A stretch of DNA of 64,000 nucleotides, taken from contig OZ231128.1 of assembly GCA_965153355.1 (NCBI GenBank), positions 26,722,001 through 26,786,000 of the forward strand, written 5' to 3'. Positions 1 to 13,009 of the stretch are shown here, piece after piece; the first letter of the stretch is position 1; every line of letters starts with the position of its first letter. The notes beneath the pieces are model-generated. The model was not told the origin of the DNA, did not search any database, and worked only from the letters and a program-made list of their open reading frames with translations. The position numbers and the translations under genes are program-made. This DNA is from Flaccisagitta enflata (taxonomy: Eukaryota; Chaetognatha; Sagittoidea; Aphragmophora).

Positions 1-331
1 CCAGGTTGGAGGCCTGAGAGGCCAGGTTTGAGGCCTGAGAGGCAAGATTTGAGGCCTGAGAGGCAAGATTTCAGGCTTGAGAGGCCGGGTTGGAGACCTG
101 AGAGGTTGGATTTCAGGCCTGAGAGGCAAGATTTGAGGCCTGAGAGGCTGGATTTGAGGCTTGAGAGGCCAGATTTGAAGCCTGAGAGCCCAGATTTGAG
201 GCCTGAGGGGCCTGATGAGGGGGGGACGGACAAACGAATGAACGGACGGACAAACAGATGGACAAACGGACAAACAAAAGTCCCCCTGTGTTCTACAGGA
301 CTTCGTCCCCTTCGGGACCGCTACCCAAAAA
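1..331. repeat. Family B element (ctgtgttctacagg subtype), left side cut by window edge
   Basis: About ten tandem units of roughly 21 bp (gaggcctgagaggccagat) are followed by a GGAC/AAAC microsatellite and the conserved end: CCCCTGTGTTCTACAGGA, a hairpin GTCCC-CTTC-GGGAC, then CGCTACCCAAAAA. The same end closes the copies at 31946-32442, 33740-34232 and 53588-54108. Confidence 0.8.
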
Positions 332-450
332 GTGAGAGGGAAAGAAACAGAGACAGAGATACGACATATTCAAGTCAGAGAACCATTTTGATATTGTTAT
401 CGAGTCCAACTTGAAGGTGGAGTAGCTCGTAAATGAATGAATCACAGCTT

Positions 451-546
<96 letters not shown>

Positions 547-574
547 ACACACACACACACAGACACACAGACAC

Positions 575-639
<65 letters not shown>

Positions 640-655
640 GACAGAGAGAGATAGA
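451..655. repeat. Compound microsatellite (AG)n-(AC)n-(ACAG)n
   Basis: About 45 AG units, then about 10 AC units, then about 20 ACAG units. It gives long open frames on both strands that are not genes. Confidence 0.98.
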
Positions 656-861
656 GAGACACGGAGAGAAAGAGACAAACGCTGGGAAATTGGTAAATTG
701 AAGTATGAATTTGAGAGTATGACAAAGAGAGCGAGAACTCAAAGGACATAATAGATTGTGCCAATGTGCCATCCAATCTTGATACTAAATATTTCACGTG
801 AGAAACGCAACGGCGACTGATTAAACCATTGCACACCGGAAGTTGAGTTCTCATCTCGCAC

Positions 862-990
862 GCTTAAAAACGGGCACGCTAAACAACGGGCACGCTTAAC
901 AACGGGCACGTGCAACAACGGGATTGCTTAACAATGGACAAGCGTAACAATGGGCACATGCAAGAACGGGCACGCGTAACAATGGGTAGG
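862..990. repeat. Minisatellite of about 16-18 bp (aacgggcacgcttaac)
   Basis: Seven to eight degenerate units with a core CGGGCACGC. Similar GGGCACGCT words recur at 42645-42710 and 45742-45800. Confidence 0.75.
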
Positions 991-1322
991 GCATGTGCAT
1001 GCAAGTGCAAGATGACAAGTCGGCGAATGACATCTGCCTTGCCAAATGACAAGAAACTATGTGCCGAATCTTGACCAGCTCAGTGCATTTTTCATGATTG
1101 AACACGTTGAAGCACACGTGCCAGCACACGTACGTATATATGCACATGGTTAAGCTATATGAAGCACGCATGTTAGTTAACGCGTAACCGTTAGATACAT
1201 GCGTCTATCATCCACCGCCGCTGTGCAACCTAATATATATAACCGAGTCAACCGAAGACGCCAGTTCAGGAGAAACTGATTCTTTAACTCAGGGGGCTTT
1301 TCTAGTCAGAGACAATCGCGAT
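991..1322. other. Unassigned stretch
   Basis: No gene, repeat array or RNA gene is recognised. It is moderately rich in GTGC/GCAC words. Confidence 0.4.
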
Positions 1323-1485
1323 TTGAACGGGCCACTCGGTCACTCGTTACGTTCATTTGCTCGCACCGCTCACTCCGTTCACTCGCTCTGCAGCGCTCCG
1401 CTCCGCTGCGCTACGCTAGCTCACTCACTTCGCTCACTCCCTTGTTGGACAGTGAATTTTTTGAACATGTGTTCACGCTGTGATC
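1323..1485 (+). repeat. Family H dispersed repeat, copy 1
   Basis: A run of cactcgctc/gctccgctg words. It matches 12515-12681 in inverted orientation over the whole length, including the flanking TTGGACAGTGAA and GTGTTCACGCTG portions. Confidence 0.75.
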
Positions 1486-1633
1486 GCGTTTCACGGGAAC
1501 AATCGCGAACATAGATGTGAACGTATATGAAGAAGTTTCGCGGTTTTGTCCATGACAGTCACATGAAATATAATTGAGAATCCATCTCTTCTTCTCAACT
1601 CAACTGGCAGACAACAACAAAATCGGCAGGAGC

Positions 1634-2170
<537 letters not shown>

Positions 2171-2272
2171 AAAAAAAACAAAAGCAGAAACAAATACAAA
2201 CCGACCAGAACAACTATTGATGAATGATGATCGAAGTTTCGTTCCTCATCTGTCAACTAACTTCTTGCACGA

Positions 2273-2528
2273 TTTTTAGTGGCGTGCACGCGATTCTGCA
2301 ACCCACTCTGTCTGTCTGTCGGTCCATCAGTCCATCGGACGGTCGGTAAAGCCTTGCTTTTTTAGTCCTTTTACGCCGTTTTAAGTCATTTTAAGTCATT
2401 CTAGGTAATTTAGAGTTAATTTGAGTCAATTTACCTTTAGTCTCTTAGTCTTTTGGTCTTTTTGTCATTTAGTCTTTTGGTCTAATGGTCTTAACAACTG
2501 CACGCGACTGTAAGGTGTTGACCTTGTT
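2273..2528 (+). mobile_element. Family A element, AAGTCATTTT-core subtype
   Basis: Starts TTTTTAG with a degenerate hairpin (GGCGTGCACGCGATTC), followed by a gtctgtcggtcc microsatellite and tandem aagtcatttt units. It closes with GCACGCGACTGTAAGG and CCTTGTT. The same core and end occur at 34280-35918, 40124-40320 and 41794-42130. Confidence 0.75.
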
Positions 2529-3670
<1,142 letters not shown>

Positions 3671-3671
<1 letters not shown>

Positions 3672-4275
3672 AGAAGAGAGAAAACAAAGATGATGAGATG
3701 GAGAGACAAACAGACTGACAAACATGGAGACACCTACACACACGCGTACAAGCACTTAATATAGACCACCAATGCAGAAAGGTCAACATGTATATCATTT
3801 TATGGTGGAAGAGATAATAACAATGACGGTTAGGGAGGCATCAGAAGAGACAGAGAGAGGAAAACAGAAAGTCAGAAACTGACAGAACTAAAAGAGAAGA
3901 AAGAGACACTGAGACAAAGAGACATTTGCAGAGCGAAGCAGTTGTTTCCATCAGCTTCGCCTTCTGATCGTAAATTCGCGTGACTTACTAACGGTAATTT
4001 GTGACTTACCATAAATGTATCATGATGAAGAAGAAGGGGAAGGAGAGTGAAGGCGAAGAAGAAGAAGAGGAGGAAGAGGAAGGGGGAAAAGGAATGGGAA
4101 GAAGAAGGTTGGAGAAAAGTGGTGAGGATTAAGAAATGGGCGAAGGACGATACTCGCGCTAACTTGTGACTTACTATAAATGTATCATGAAGAGGAGGGA
4201 GAAGATAAAGGGGAGGGAATGGAAAAAGTTTGGTGAGAAGGAAGGAATGGGTGAAGAAAAGGAGGGGGAGAAGGA
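3671..4275. repeat. Purine-rich stretch with a short direct duplication
   Basis: Purine-rich throughout. About 60 bp (gtgacttac...ataaatgtatcatga) at 3990-4027 recurs at 4153-4192, spaced about 165 bp. No gene. Confidence 0.6.
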
Positions 4276-4452
4276 AGAAGAAGAAGAAGAAGAAGAAGAA
4301 GAAGAAGAAGAAGAAGAAGAAGAGGAAGAGGAAGAGGAGGAGGAAGAGGAAGAAGAAGAAGAAGAAGAAGAAGAAGAAGGAGAAGAAGAAGAGGAAGAAG
4401 GAGAGGAAGAAGAAGAAGAAGAAGAAGAAGAAGAAGAAGAAGAAGAAGAAGG
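4276..4452. repeat. (GAA)n/(GAG)n microsatellite
   Basis: GAA with GGA and GAG interruptions. It produces poly-Glu, poly-Lys and poly-Ser frames that are not genes. A related (GGA)n tract lies at 4600-4640. Confidence 0.95.
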
Positions 4453-4640
4453 GGGGCGAGAAGATGATTGGGGAGCTAGGAGGAAATCAAGAAAGAGGAT
4501 AGGGAGGAGGTGGCGAGGAGAAATCAATGGTGAGGGAGAGAGGGAGACTGAGAAGAAGGAGTATGAGGCGGAGAATTAGTAGGGGGGGGGGAAATAGGGA
4601 GGAGGAGGAGGAGGAGGAGGAAGAGGAGGAGGAAGAGGCA

Positions 4641-5009
4641 GTTAGAGCGAAAACCGCGCGATCCTTGAAAACCCTGATCGTAGATCTCCAATTTGTCCAA
4701 GCGCGTAACGACGGCCGAACGACGAAGTCAAACCTCAGAGTAAATAGTGGAGATGAATTGTAACAAGAATTGATAGATGATATCGTTACGATATTCATTT
4801 GCATTAATGGAGTTCCATAAATTTATGAATCGGATTAAAAGATCGTAGAGATCGTAGAGATCATGGGAAAGACGATTTTTGGAAGGTGAATCATTCCATT
4901 TCGGAAACATACTACACGAGTTTAGAAGCGGCATTTGGTTTTTGATGACTCTCTTTGAAAATTTGCAAAGCGAGTAGTATGATGATGATGCTCCTCCTAT
5001 GTCTATGAT
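4641..5009. other. Unassigned unique-looking stretch
   Basis: No convincing coding sequence or repeat is seen; gatcgtaga is repeated at about 4840-4860. Confidence 0.4.
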
Positions 5010-5011
5010 AG

Positions 5012-5155
5012 GTGTATGTATGTATGTATGTATGTATGTATGTATGTATGTATGTATGTATGTATGTATGTATGTATGTATGTATGTATGTATGTATGTA
5101 TGTATGTATTTATGTATGTATTTATGTATGTATGTATTTATGTATGTATGTACAT
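5012..5155. repeat. (GTAT)n microsatellite
   Basis: About 35 units with a few TTTAT interruptions, followed at 5177-5202 by (GAT)n. Confidence 0.97.
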
Positions 5156-5347
5156 TTTTGTACCTATGTATTTATGTGATGATGATGATGATGATGATGA
5201 TGAATTTATTTCGACGACAAAGAAATACAACTTGATAATTGTAAGAGTTGCGTCTGAGGATGGTTTGTAAAAGTCAATGATGACTTGTTTCCAACAGAGT
5301 CCTCTTATTAAAAATAAAAACATTAATTCGTAATAAATACCAATCGT

Positions 5348-5424
5348 TAAAAAAGAAAAAAAAACAAAAACAAAAACAAAACAAAAAAAAAACAAAAAAA
5401 AAAAAGAAAAAAAAAACAAATCAT
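5348..5424. repeat. A-rich tract (AAAAC-like)
   Basis: Poly-A interrupted by C and G. Confidence 0.8.
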
Positions 5425-5461
5425 CAGTAACAAGAAAACCGTAGATCTAAGAAAGATAGCC

Positions 5462-5942
<481 letters not shown>

Positions 5943-5984
5943 ATACCAATAAAGGCGGTTCTCGCCGTAGGAAAAAAGTCGTAA
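5943..5984 (+). repeat. Family D 42-bp repeat with GGCG/CGCC hairpin, copy 1
   Basis: ATACCAATAAAGGCGGTTCT continues with CGCCG, AAAAAAGTCGTAAG. It matches 39517-39562 and 43590-43631. The GGCG...CGCC stem is kept in all three while the loop varies. Confidence 0.7.
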
Positions 5985-6339
5985 GTGCGAGGTTTTGGAA
6001 TTTTTTGTGATTGTGTTTTGTCTGGTTGATTGCCTTTTTTCTTCTCCGGGCATCTTTTTGGTTTGTTCCACTCTCTACATGTGTTTCTCTGTTTGAGACA
6101 GAGGCATCCAACCCCCATCCAAACTCCAACCCCAACCCCCACAGACAAGCATCTAGACCGCTTGTTTTTCTAGTTTTACACTCGGACGGACAAACGGACT
6201 AACAGACCAATAGAGTCCAGAGTTGAAATGAAAGAGAGACTGTGCTGCCAGGATGCACAATCATCACCTGGGACATTTCAAAGTTCAAATAGACTTCAAT
6301 TAACTCAATTCCTTGTTTTTGGGAAAAATGCGAAAAATG

Positions 6340-6580
6340 CGTAAAAATAAAAAAAGATTCAAAAAATCATAGCTCTAAAACTATTGATCGCACAGAATTC
6401 TGCTTGGCGTCATTTGAAAGAGGAGAAAAAGCTCTTTCTTAGCTATCAATTTCATGCGTAGCACCATTTGAGCCCAAAAATGACCAACTTTCCCAAACTC
6501 CTCATTAGGAAAGGGGAAAATCGATTTCCGCCGTAGGTCTCAAAAAGCTGAAGGTATTTTTCAATTTTTTTCCAACTAGC
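6340..6580 (-). repeat. Family I dispersed repeat, copy 1
   Basis: About 240 bp that matches 17510-17750 in reverse orientation (shared words include cctacggcggaaatcgattt and ctttcagatgacgc). A more diverged copy in the same orientation as this one lies at 45395-45600. Confidence 0.65.
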
Positions 6581-6774
6581 TGAGATATATCAACTCATAC
6601 TAGCTCCTTAAACCACAAAAGTTATGAGACAGCTTGATGTATGAAATTCAAGTATACTTTTCATTCCACTGATATCAAATGACTTCAAAAGATGCTGAGA
6701 GGAAGACTCTTGCGGTTGAGATAGTTTTTGGCTAACAGCTTCTGTATAATCTGTACCTTCGTTTCTCTCATGAT

Positions 6775-7290
6775 GATTGTGCAAATGATATCTGTAACTG
6801 GTGGTTTTGATAGAGCCGTTGGTGAACCTGTAACTCAGATGTTTGCGCGAATACAGTCTGTTACTGGCGGTTTCGATAGAGCCGTTGGTGAACCTGTTAC
6901 TTAATTATTATCAGATGTTTGGACAAATACGGTATGTTACCGTTGTTTTCGTTAGAGCTAAGTGAACCTGTAACTCTGTCATGATCAGACGCACTTGCGA
7001 AAACAGTCTGTTACTGGCGGTTCCGTTAGAGCTCAGTGAACGTGTAACTCTGTCATGATCAGATACACTGGCGAATACAGTCTGTTATTCGCGGTTCCAT
7101 CAGAGCTCAGTGAACGTGTAACTCTGTCATGATCAGATACACTGGCGAAAACAGTCTGTTACTGGCGGTTCCGTTAGAGCTCAGTGAACGTGTAACTCTG
7201 TCATGATCAGATACACTGGCGAATACAGTCTGTTATTCGCGGTTCCATCAGAGCTCATTGAACCTGTAACTCTGTGAACATCAGATGTTT
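6775..7290. repeat. 74-bp minisatellite, about 6-7 units
   Basis: The phrase gaacgtgtaactctg recurs at 7039, 7113 and 7187, giving a 74-bp period; earlier units are more diverged. Each unit carries CTGTTACTGGCGGTTC and TCATGATCAGATACACTGG. Units alternate between tactggcggttccgttag and tattcgcggttccatcag variants, suggesting a 148-bp higher-order repeat at the right end. Confidence 0.85.
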
Positions 7291-7346
7291 GCGCGAAATG
7301 CGATCTTTTGTTCGTGTGAATTGAGGTGAGAAATTGCTATGAGAAT

Positions 7347-7552
<206 letters not shown>

Positions 7553-7698
7553 AGTACATAGGTTTTAGTCGAATCGAGTTTGTTCGCCCTAAGATTCGCC
7601 GTGATTTTCTAGACGCGGCGAAATCGACTAATGGCGAATATAGCCACAGTCTTGGCGAATCTATCTTCCTTACTCTAGGACCATTTTTCTTCCTCTGT

Positions 7699-7799
7699 CA
7701 ATCTGTCTGTCTGTCTGTCTGTCTGTCTCTGTCTGTCTCTCTCTCTCTGTCTGTCTCTCTCTCTCTGTCTGTCTCTCTCTCTCTGTCTGTCTCTCTCTC

Positions 7800-7842
<43 letters not shown>
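7699..7842. repeat. (CTGT)n/(CT)n compound microsatellite
   Basis: Blocks of tctctctctctgtctg repeated about five times. Confidence 0.95.
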
Positions 7843-7845
<3 letters not shown>

Positions 7846-7908
7846 GAAACTTGTAGTTTTGTGTTCATCTTTTTCAACAAATCGTAGATATGACAAGTGA
7901 AACAATAT

Positions 7909-8010
7909 CTCTTACTAAACTGAAATTAATGGATTAGGGCCTTGTGAACCCTCAGTGACTAGTTCACAAGCACGCCACTCCTAGTTTTCCATTAAACAGA
8001 ACATAAGTGT
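7909..8010 (+). repeat. Family E repeat (GAGGG...CCCTC), copy 1
   Basis: About 85 bp of the type aactgaaat...ggccttgtgaaccctcagtgactag...cgccactcctagttttcc. Other copies are at 11146-11210, 15765-15815, 20445-20530 and, inverted, 30743-30835. Confidence 0.65.
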
Positions 8011-8050
8011 ATGGCGCGGAATCTCAAAGAGCCGTCCACAACAGGGGAGC
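8008..8050 (+). repeat. Family K 35-bp repeat, copy 1
   Basis: AAGTGTATGGCGCGGAATCT and CAAAGAGCCGTC. It matches 62619-62655 with only a few differences. Confidence 0.65.
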
Positions 8051-8075
8051 CATTTTAGGCTGAATTTTGGACTAA

Positions 8076-8897
8076 CAGGGTGTGCAAAAAATTTCGTACT
8101 TGTCATCAAATATAATGAAAAGACATCTGGAATTGAAGAAATTCTCTGAAACTAATATCCAATGTTGAAAAACAGATTATCCTTTATACTTCAGATAAGA
8201 GGAAAGGAGGTATGGTAGACAGCAGAATACATTTTTAGTCGCGTGCTACGCGACTCTATAAGCCACTTTGTCGGTCCGTCGGTCGGTCCGTCGGTCGGTA
8301 ACAAAGTCGTTTTTAAGGCTTTTTATCGGGTTTTGATGGCTCTGAATGGCAGAGAAGAAACTTGGAGGAGTAAAAAGCCGTTTAAAAAGTGCTTTTGAAA
8401 AAAAAATTTTGTCCATCTGTCTGCCTGACATTTTTTGAAAGTGCCGACGCGCGCGACTTAGGTCTAATGACCTTGTTAACCAATAGGGCCAACAGTAGAA
8501 GGTTGAAATAGATTTTGGTTCTTTGAATACACATTTATCCCATGTCTTAATTTGATCAATATATCAATTTCTGCTGACTGAAACCCCATTTAAGTTGACC
8601 TAACCAACTCCCTTTGATGCATTACTCCTGAAACAGTCCAACTAGGGGAAATAAAGTTGCAAAAACCCTCTTCTTTTGATAAGCACAGTTTTGCAAATAA
8701 AACTATGTCAAAATCTGAATTTCTGTTTTGTTTTAGATACCTGTCATGGCCATGTATGGAAATTTTATCAGCTGCTCTTGATTTCTACCTTTAGTTTGAC
8801 CAACTCAGATACTCTGGTTCAAATTTTAGCTCATAACTCCCACAATAAGTGTGGTACTCAAGCAATAGACAGAGTACAAAATTTTTTGCTCACCCTG
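8076..8897. mobile_element. MITE with CAGGGTG-type inverted ends, interrupted by a family A copy
   Basis: The left end CAGGGTGTGCAAAAAATTT and the right end AAATTTTTTGCTCACCCTG are inverted repeats of about 19 bp. The size without the inserted family A copy (8232-8477) is about 575 bp. No transposase frame is present. The same end type bounds 38083-38686. Confidence 0.7.
8232..8477 (+). mobile_element. Family A element inside a MITE
   Basis: TTTTTAG, then hairpin GTCGCG-TGCTA-CGCGAC, a gtcggtccgtcggtcg microsatellite, the arm copy CGCGCGACTTAGG and CCTTGTT. The core differs from other copies. Confidence 0.75.
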
Positions 8898-9254
8898 TAA
8901 GTTAAAACTGAAACCACTTTAGTCAGAATTTGGACTCATTTTTAACTAGTAAGGGATAGCATACAAGGCTATAGTTTGAAATTTGATTCAGAACTCGGCT
9001 TGTGGTTAGTTTATGATGTCCTTATTGCTAAAAAAAAAAAAAAAAATTTGGAGACCTGTCTGAATGGGAAGCTGGAGCCATTTTTGATGAAAGTCGAAGC
9101 ATAAGATAGGCGAAAATTGTCTCTTTTGCCAAAATTGCCATTTTTACTGTTTTTTGGGTGCATTCATTCTGAAACAGTGTGATTATTTTCAAATGAAACA
9201 AAAGATAACGACATAAATCCTAAACAAATTGACATAATCAAATTCCAAAAAAAA

Positions 9255-10009
9255 ACATGGTTACCCTAGTTTTGCAAGTGGCAGGAGCGGAGAAGGTCAC
9301 TGGGTCATCGGGCAGGAGCTTATGCTTATAAAGCTAAAAACGCCAAAAAGTAATAGTCGCAAAAAGCGTTAGATGGCCATAACCTGTGCCCTGCCTAAGT
9401 AGGCTGTGGTTAGAAGTTGAGGGGGAGAGGCAGCTGGCCCCTAAGGGTCGATGACTATGCTTTCACACATATGGATTTTCTTTTCTTCTCTTCTCTCCTC
9501 CTTTCAATTTCTCAGTCTTCTGAGATCACCCCAGTCTGAGGCTCAAATCCCAGTCTTGAGGCTCACATCCCAGCCTGCCCAATCCTAGCCTAGCCTCAAA
9601 TCCTAGCCTGGAGGCTGAGTTTTGGGCCTCAAGGCCAGGATCTGGGCCTCTTGGCTGAGATTTTGACATTGAGGCTGAGATTTGGGCCTCAAGACTGAAA
9701 TCTGGGCCTCCAGGCTAGGATCTAGGCCTTGAGGCTAGGATTTGGGCCTTGAGGCTGGGATGTGGGCCTCAAAACTGGGATTTGAGCCTCGAGACTGGAA
9801 TTTGGTCCTCGAGACTGGGATTTGAGGGGGGGACGTAGGAAGAGAAGGAGAAGAAGGAGAAAATCCCCCTTCTGTGTGAAAGCATAGGTCATCGACCCCT
9901 TCGGGGCCGCTGCCCAAAAAAGGGGACCGACCAACCGACCAACCGACCAACCAACCAACCGACCAACCGACATAGCGGGGTGTAGAGTCGCGTAGCACGC
10001 GACTAAAAA
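9255..10009 (-). mobile_element. Family A element split by a family B insertion
   Basis: The left part (9262-9352: gttaccctag, ggagaaggtcactgg, gggcaggagc, aaaaacgccaaaaagtaa) and the right part (9914-10009: ggggaccgaccaaccgacc, then GTCGCG-TAGCA-CGCGACTAAAAA) together match the undisturbed copy at 25609-25834. The family B element 9352-9913 lies between them. The DNA outside matches 17395-17540 in reverse, which looks like a version of this site without the family A copy. Confidence 0.8.
9352..9913 (+). mobile_element. Family B element nested in family A
   Basis: Begins TAGTCGCAAAAAGCGTTAGA, then the long left arm (gccctgcctaagtaggctg, tcgatgactatgctttcaca). The middle is about 15 units of a 20-bp minisatellite (ggcctcgaggctgggattt) whose orientation flips once, at about 9610. 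The right arm is gtgaaagcataggtcatcga with hairpin CCCCTTCGGGG, ending GCCGCTGCCC before AAAAAA. Confidence 0.85.
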
Positions 10010-10141
10010 CGCCTGAAAGAGTAGGTTTTGGCATTTATTCATGCCAAATTTCAGCATTCGGTCTTAAGTAGTTTAGCCTCAAATTTTGAAGTCAAACTAT
10101 ATATCATCCAAAATAACTTATTTTTTACTATGGTAAAAAAA

Positions 10142-10604
10142 TAGTCGCAAAAGCGTCAAATGGTCAGCGGTACCCATTGCCCTTATGTGAGTGTTTGTGG
10201 GTGTGAGGTGGATAGAGGGGCAGCGGCCTGAAGGGGCCGATGACTTATGCTGTTTTTATTTGAGCCTCAAGGCTGGAATTGGGGCCTTGAGGCTGAGATT
10301 TGAGCTTGGAAGCTAGAATTTGAGCCTTGAGGCTAGGATCTGGGCCTAAAGACTAGGATTTGAGCCTCGAGGGGGAGAAGAAGGAGAAGAAGGAGGAGTT
10401 GGGGCTTGAGCCTCGGGGCTGGGGTTTGAGCCTCAAGGCTGAGATTTGAGCTTGGAAGCTAGAATTTGAGCCTTGAGGCTAGGATCTGGGCCTCAAGACT
10501 AGGATTTGAGCCTCCAGGGGGGGACGGAGAAGGAGAACTAGGAGAAATTTCCCCTATGTGTGAAAGCATCGGTCATCGGCCCCTTTGGGGCCGCTGCCCA
10601 AAAA
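10142..10604 (+). mobile_element. Family B element
   Basis: Full left end (TAGTCGCAAAAGCGTCAAAT, cagcggtacccattgccct), minisatellite of ggctgggatttgagcctcaa type with an internal repeat of a 60-bp block, right arm gtgtgaaagcatcggtcatc and end GCCGCTGCCCAAAAA. Confidence 0.85.
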
Positions 10605-10734
10605 GCAAACCAATTGTTCGTCAGTGTTTAACATCCAAGCTCTATCAGACCTATCCCCACACCCATCCGACCTATCACCAGACCTATCTGACGAGATATT
10701 CCGTGGCGTTCTACTAAAGCGTATTAAACCGCCA

Positions 10735-10985
10735 AAAATCGTTTCAAAAATGCAAAAAAATGGATTATTGTGACAACATTTATGAATTTTTGTCACAAAA
10801 ATGCCGGAAAAGGCCGTTTTGAAACGGGCGTTCTTATGCAGTTTCAAAACGATCTGATATTGTCGTTTCAAAACCACAAGTATGCGCAACTTTTGAAACG
10901 AATATTGAGGCATAGTTGACGTATCAAAACTTTGCAATTCTAAAGTTTTAAAACCATGAGATTTTTGCGTTTCAAAATGCTTGAA
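10735..10985. repeat. Stretch with scattered GTTTCAAAAC palindromes
   Basis: GTTTCAAAAC/GTTTTGAAAC words recur in both directions. It resembles 16305-16700, where they form a tandem array. Confidence 0.55.
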
Positions 10986-11834
10986 AAGATTGCTAAAGTA
11001 ACGGCCACCAAGGAAAAAAATTTATTCATCTTTGTCATCTTATCACCTTTTTTACCATTTTGAAAACATAAAAAATTGTATTGTTACTAAGAAAAAATAT
11101 GTTTAAAAATTGAAATATGGTTTTATGCTAGCTGACTTTACCCAACTGAAATAAATGGAAGAGGGCCCCGTTAGCCCTCTCTGACTGGCTAATACTAGCG
11201 ACCGGTCACGACGCTCAGCAAGGTTGTGTAAAATAATCGTTGAAAAACGCGAAATTTCTGCGCCAAAGATAGCTTAGATATGAGATAAAGAGTATTGATT
11301 GTCAGGCAATGAGCTATAATCAATGCTAAATACGCTAAAGCATGTCAGATTACATCATATAGCATCAAGAAATCATAGAAAACCCGGAGAAAAATGGTTA
11401 TTGCGATCCACGGAAACTATCAAAATAGACCTCAACTTTGATGAAACGGGAAGGGATCTCATTGTTTTTCGCTTCACAAAGTTCAGATATATATGAAAGA
11501 GTAGACCAAGAAGGACCTATATCTCAAATTTTATCCAAATCGGTCAATGCGCTCACCTCCTACCATGTGTGCATTTGTTAAGTTTGTTTTAGTAAAAATG
11601 GCTGCTTCGCGGTGGTTGATTTTCTTGCGAACGAAAAGGTTAAAGCGCTGCAGCCGATAGGGTAAGTCAAACAAAAAACTCAATAGTTCGTAAATTGTTT
11701 TAAATTCCAACAAAATATATAGTGCAGCATATCGTTTGAAAGCTCTTGATATAATAAACATGATTGTGTGTATGTATAAATTCGAATCTGAAAAATTTAA
11801 GATTTATATTAAAGTCATCAATTTCTTGATGTTA
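10986..11834. other. Mostly unassigned AT-rich stretch with a family E copy
   Basis: A family E copy lies at 11146-11210. The rest shows no gene or array. Confidence 0.45.
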
Positions 11835-12179
11835 CCGTATTTTTTCTAATTAGCGCCCCGGGCGCTTTTGAAATTAGAAAATGATATTGCTATTTTACCC
11901 TCCAATTAGCGCCCCCTTTCAACTTGAAAATATGTAGTCAACTAGTGGATTTCCCGCTGAATGCTTCTTGAAATTCCAGAAATTCAAGAAAAAGTAAAAT
12001 CAAGGGATGTTTTTTGCCTGTTTCTCACGTAAGCACTAAAAAAAAACACTGAAATAAGCTAAATCCCTCTATGCACACCAATCATTTGCTTCATAATCTT
12101 CTTACAAATCACTGATCTGAGGAGCAAAAAGAGGGGGGGGCGTTAATTGGAGGGGGGGCGATAAATGGAAAAAATACGG
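11835..12179. mobile_element. TA-flanked MITE with CCGTATTTTTTC ends
   Basis: Inverted ends CCGTATTTTTTC / GAAAAAATACGG are each flanked by TA. Just inside are repeated AATTAGCGCCCC boxes and their inverted counterparts. Total 345 bp with no coding capacity. TA target duplication fits the Tc1/mariner superfamily. Confidence 0.75.
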
Positions 12180-12514
12180 TAAGCTTGCATGGCCGGATCT
12201 GCATAGGAATTCCTAAAAAGTATTACACCATCGTAAACACAAGGACATAGTGCTAACACAATCAAGAAATTATCTTGATGCCTCTTATTTAGTATAAATG
12301 ATCTGTGATTCAAAAATGAAAAAAATAAAAATATCCTTCCTTCGATTACATGACAAATTTCAAGGCCCCTTACATTCAAATTTCGGACACATGACTCTTG
12401 TCAATCCATTGGTCAGTTGGTTCATTCATTTGTCTGTCCGTCTGCCCGTCCATCTATGCGTCTGCATTTCTTGGCTGTTTTTGGCCCAAATGAGATCATA
12501 TACTGAGTGTGTTT

Positions 12515-12681
12515 CTATTGTCAGCGTCAACACATATGAATTTCAACTGTCCACACAAGGAAGTGAGCAAAGTGAGTGAGATAGCTTGTGAATGGAGCGA
12601 GCAAATGAAGCGAGCGTAGCAAAGTGGAGCGCTGCGGAGCGAGTGAAGGAACGAATGTAACGAGCGACCAAGTGGCCTTTT
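12515..12681 (-). repeat. Family H dispersed repeat, copy 2
   Basis: Inverted match to 1323-1485, rich in gagcgagcaaatgaagcgag-type words. Confidence 0.75.
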
Positions 12682-12682
12682 A

Positions 12683-12874
12683 ACATGGCTGGATACACGG
12701 CTACCCCAGTCACTTGCGGGTGGGCAGGGGTAGTGATGGAGGAGATTAGTTAAGCATTTGGACAGGAGCAGTGAGCCCAAACATCTCAAAAACGCCTAAA
12801 AAGTAAAAGGGGGACTGATCGACGGATACACGGACAAAAAAACGGGGTGTAAAGCGCGTAGCAAGGACTACAAA
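12683..12874 (-). mobile_element. Family A element, degenerate hairpin
   Basis: ACATGGCTGGATACACGGCT, then gcgggtgggcaggggtagtg, gcatttggacaggagcagtg, aaacgcctaaaaagtaaaag, a short microsatellite and a damaged hairpin (GCGCGTAGCAAGGACT). Confidence 0.7.
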
Positions 12875-13009
12875 CGCGATTGTCACGAGTCACAAGTGAC
12901 GCGGGATCTCAATATTGTTGCGGACTGGTGGACAGGGGCATCCAGCCCAGATTCACACACCAACTCCCATCACACACACAAACATCTGTCATACACGAAA
13001 AGTATCCAG

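Noticed and set aside
862-990. CRISPR-like regular repeats
   Set aside because: Units are degenerate, without unique spacers, and the DNA is clearly eukaryotic; the same applies to the 20-bp minisatellites in family B.
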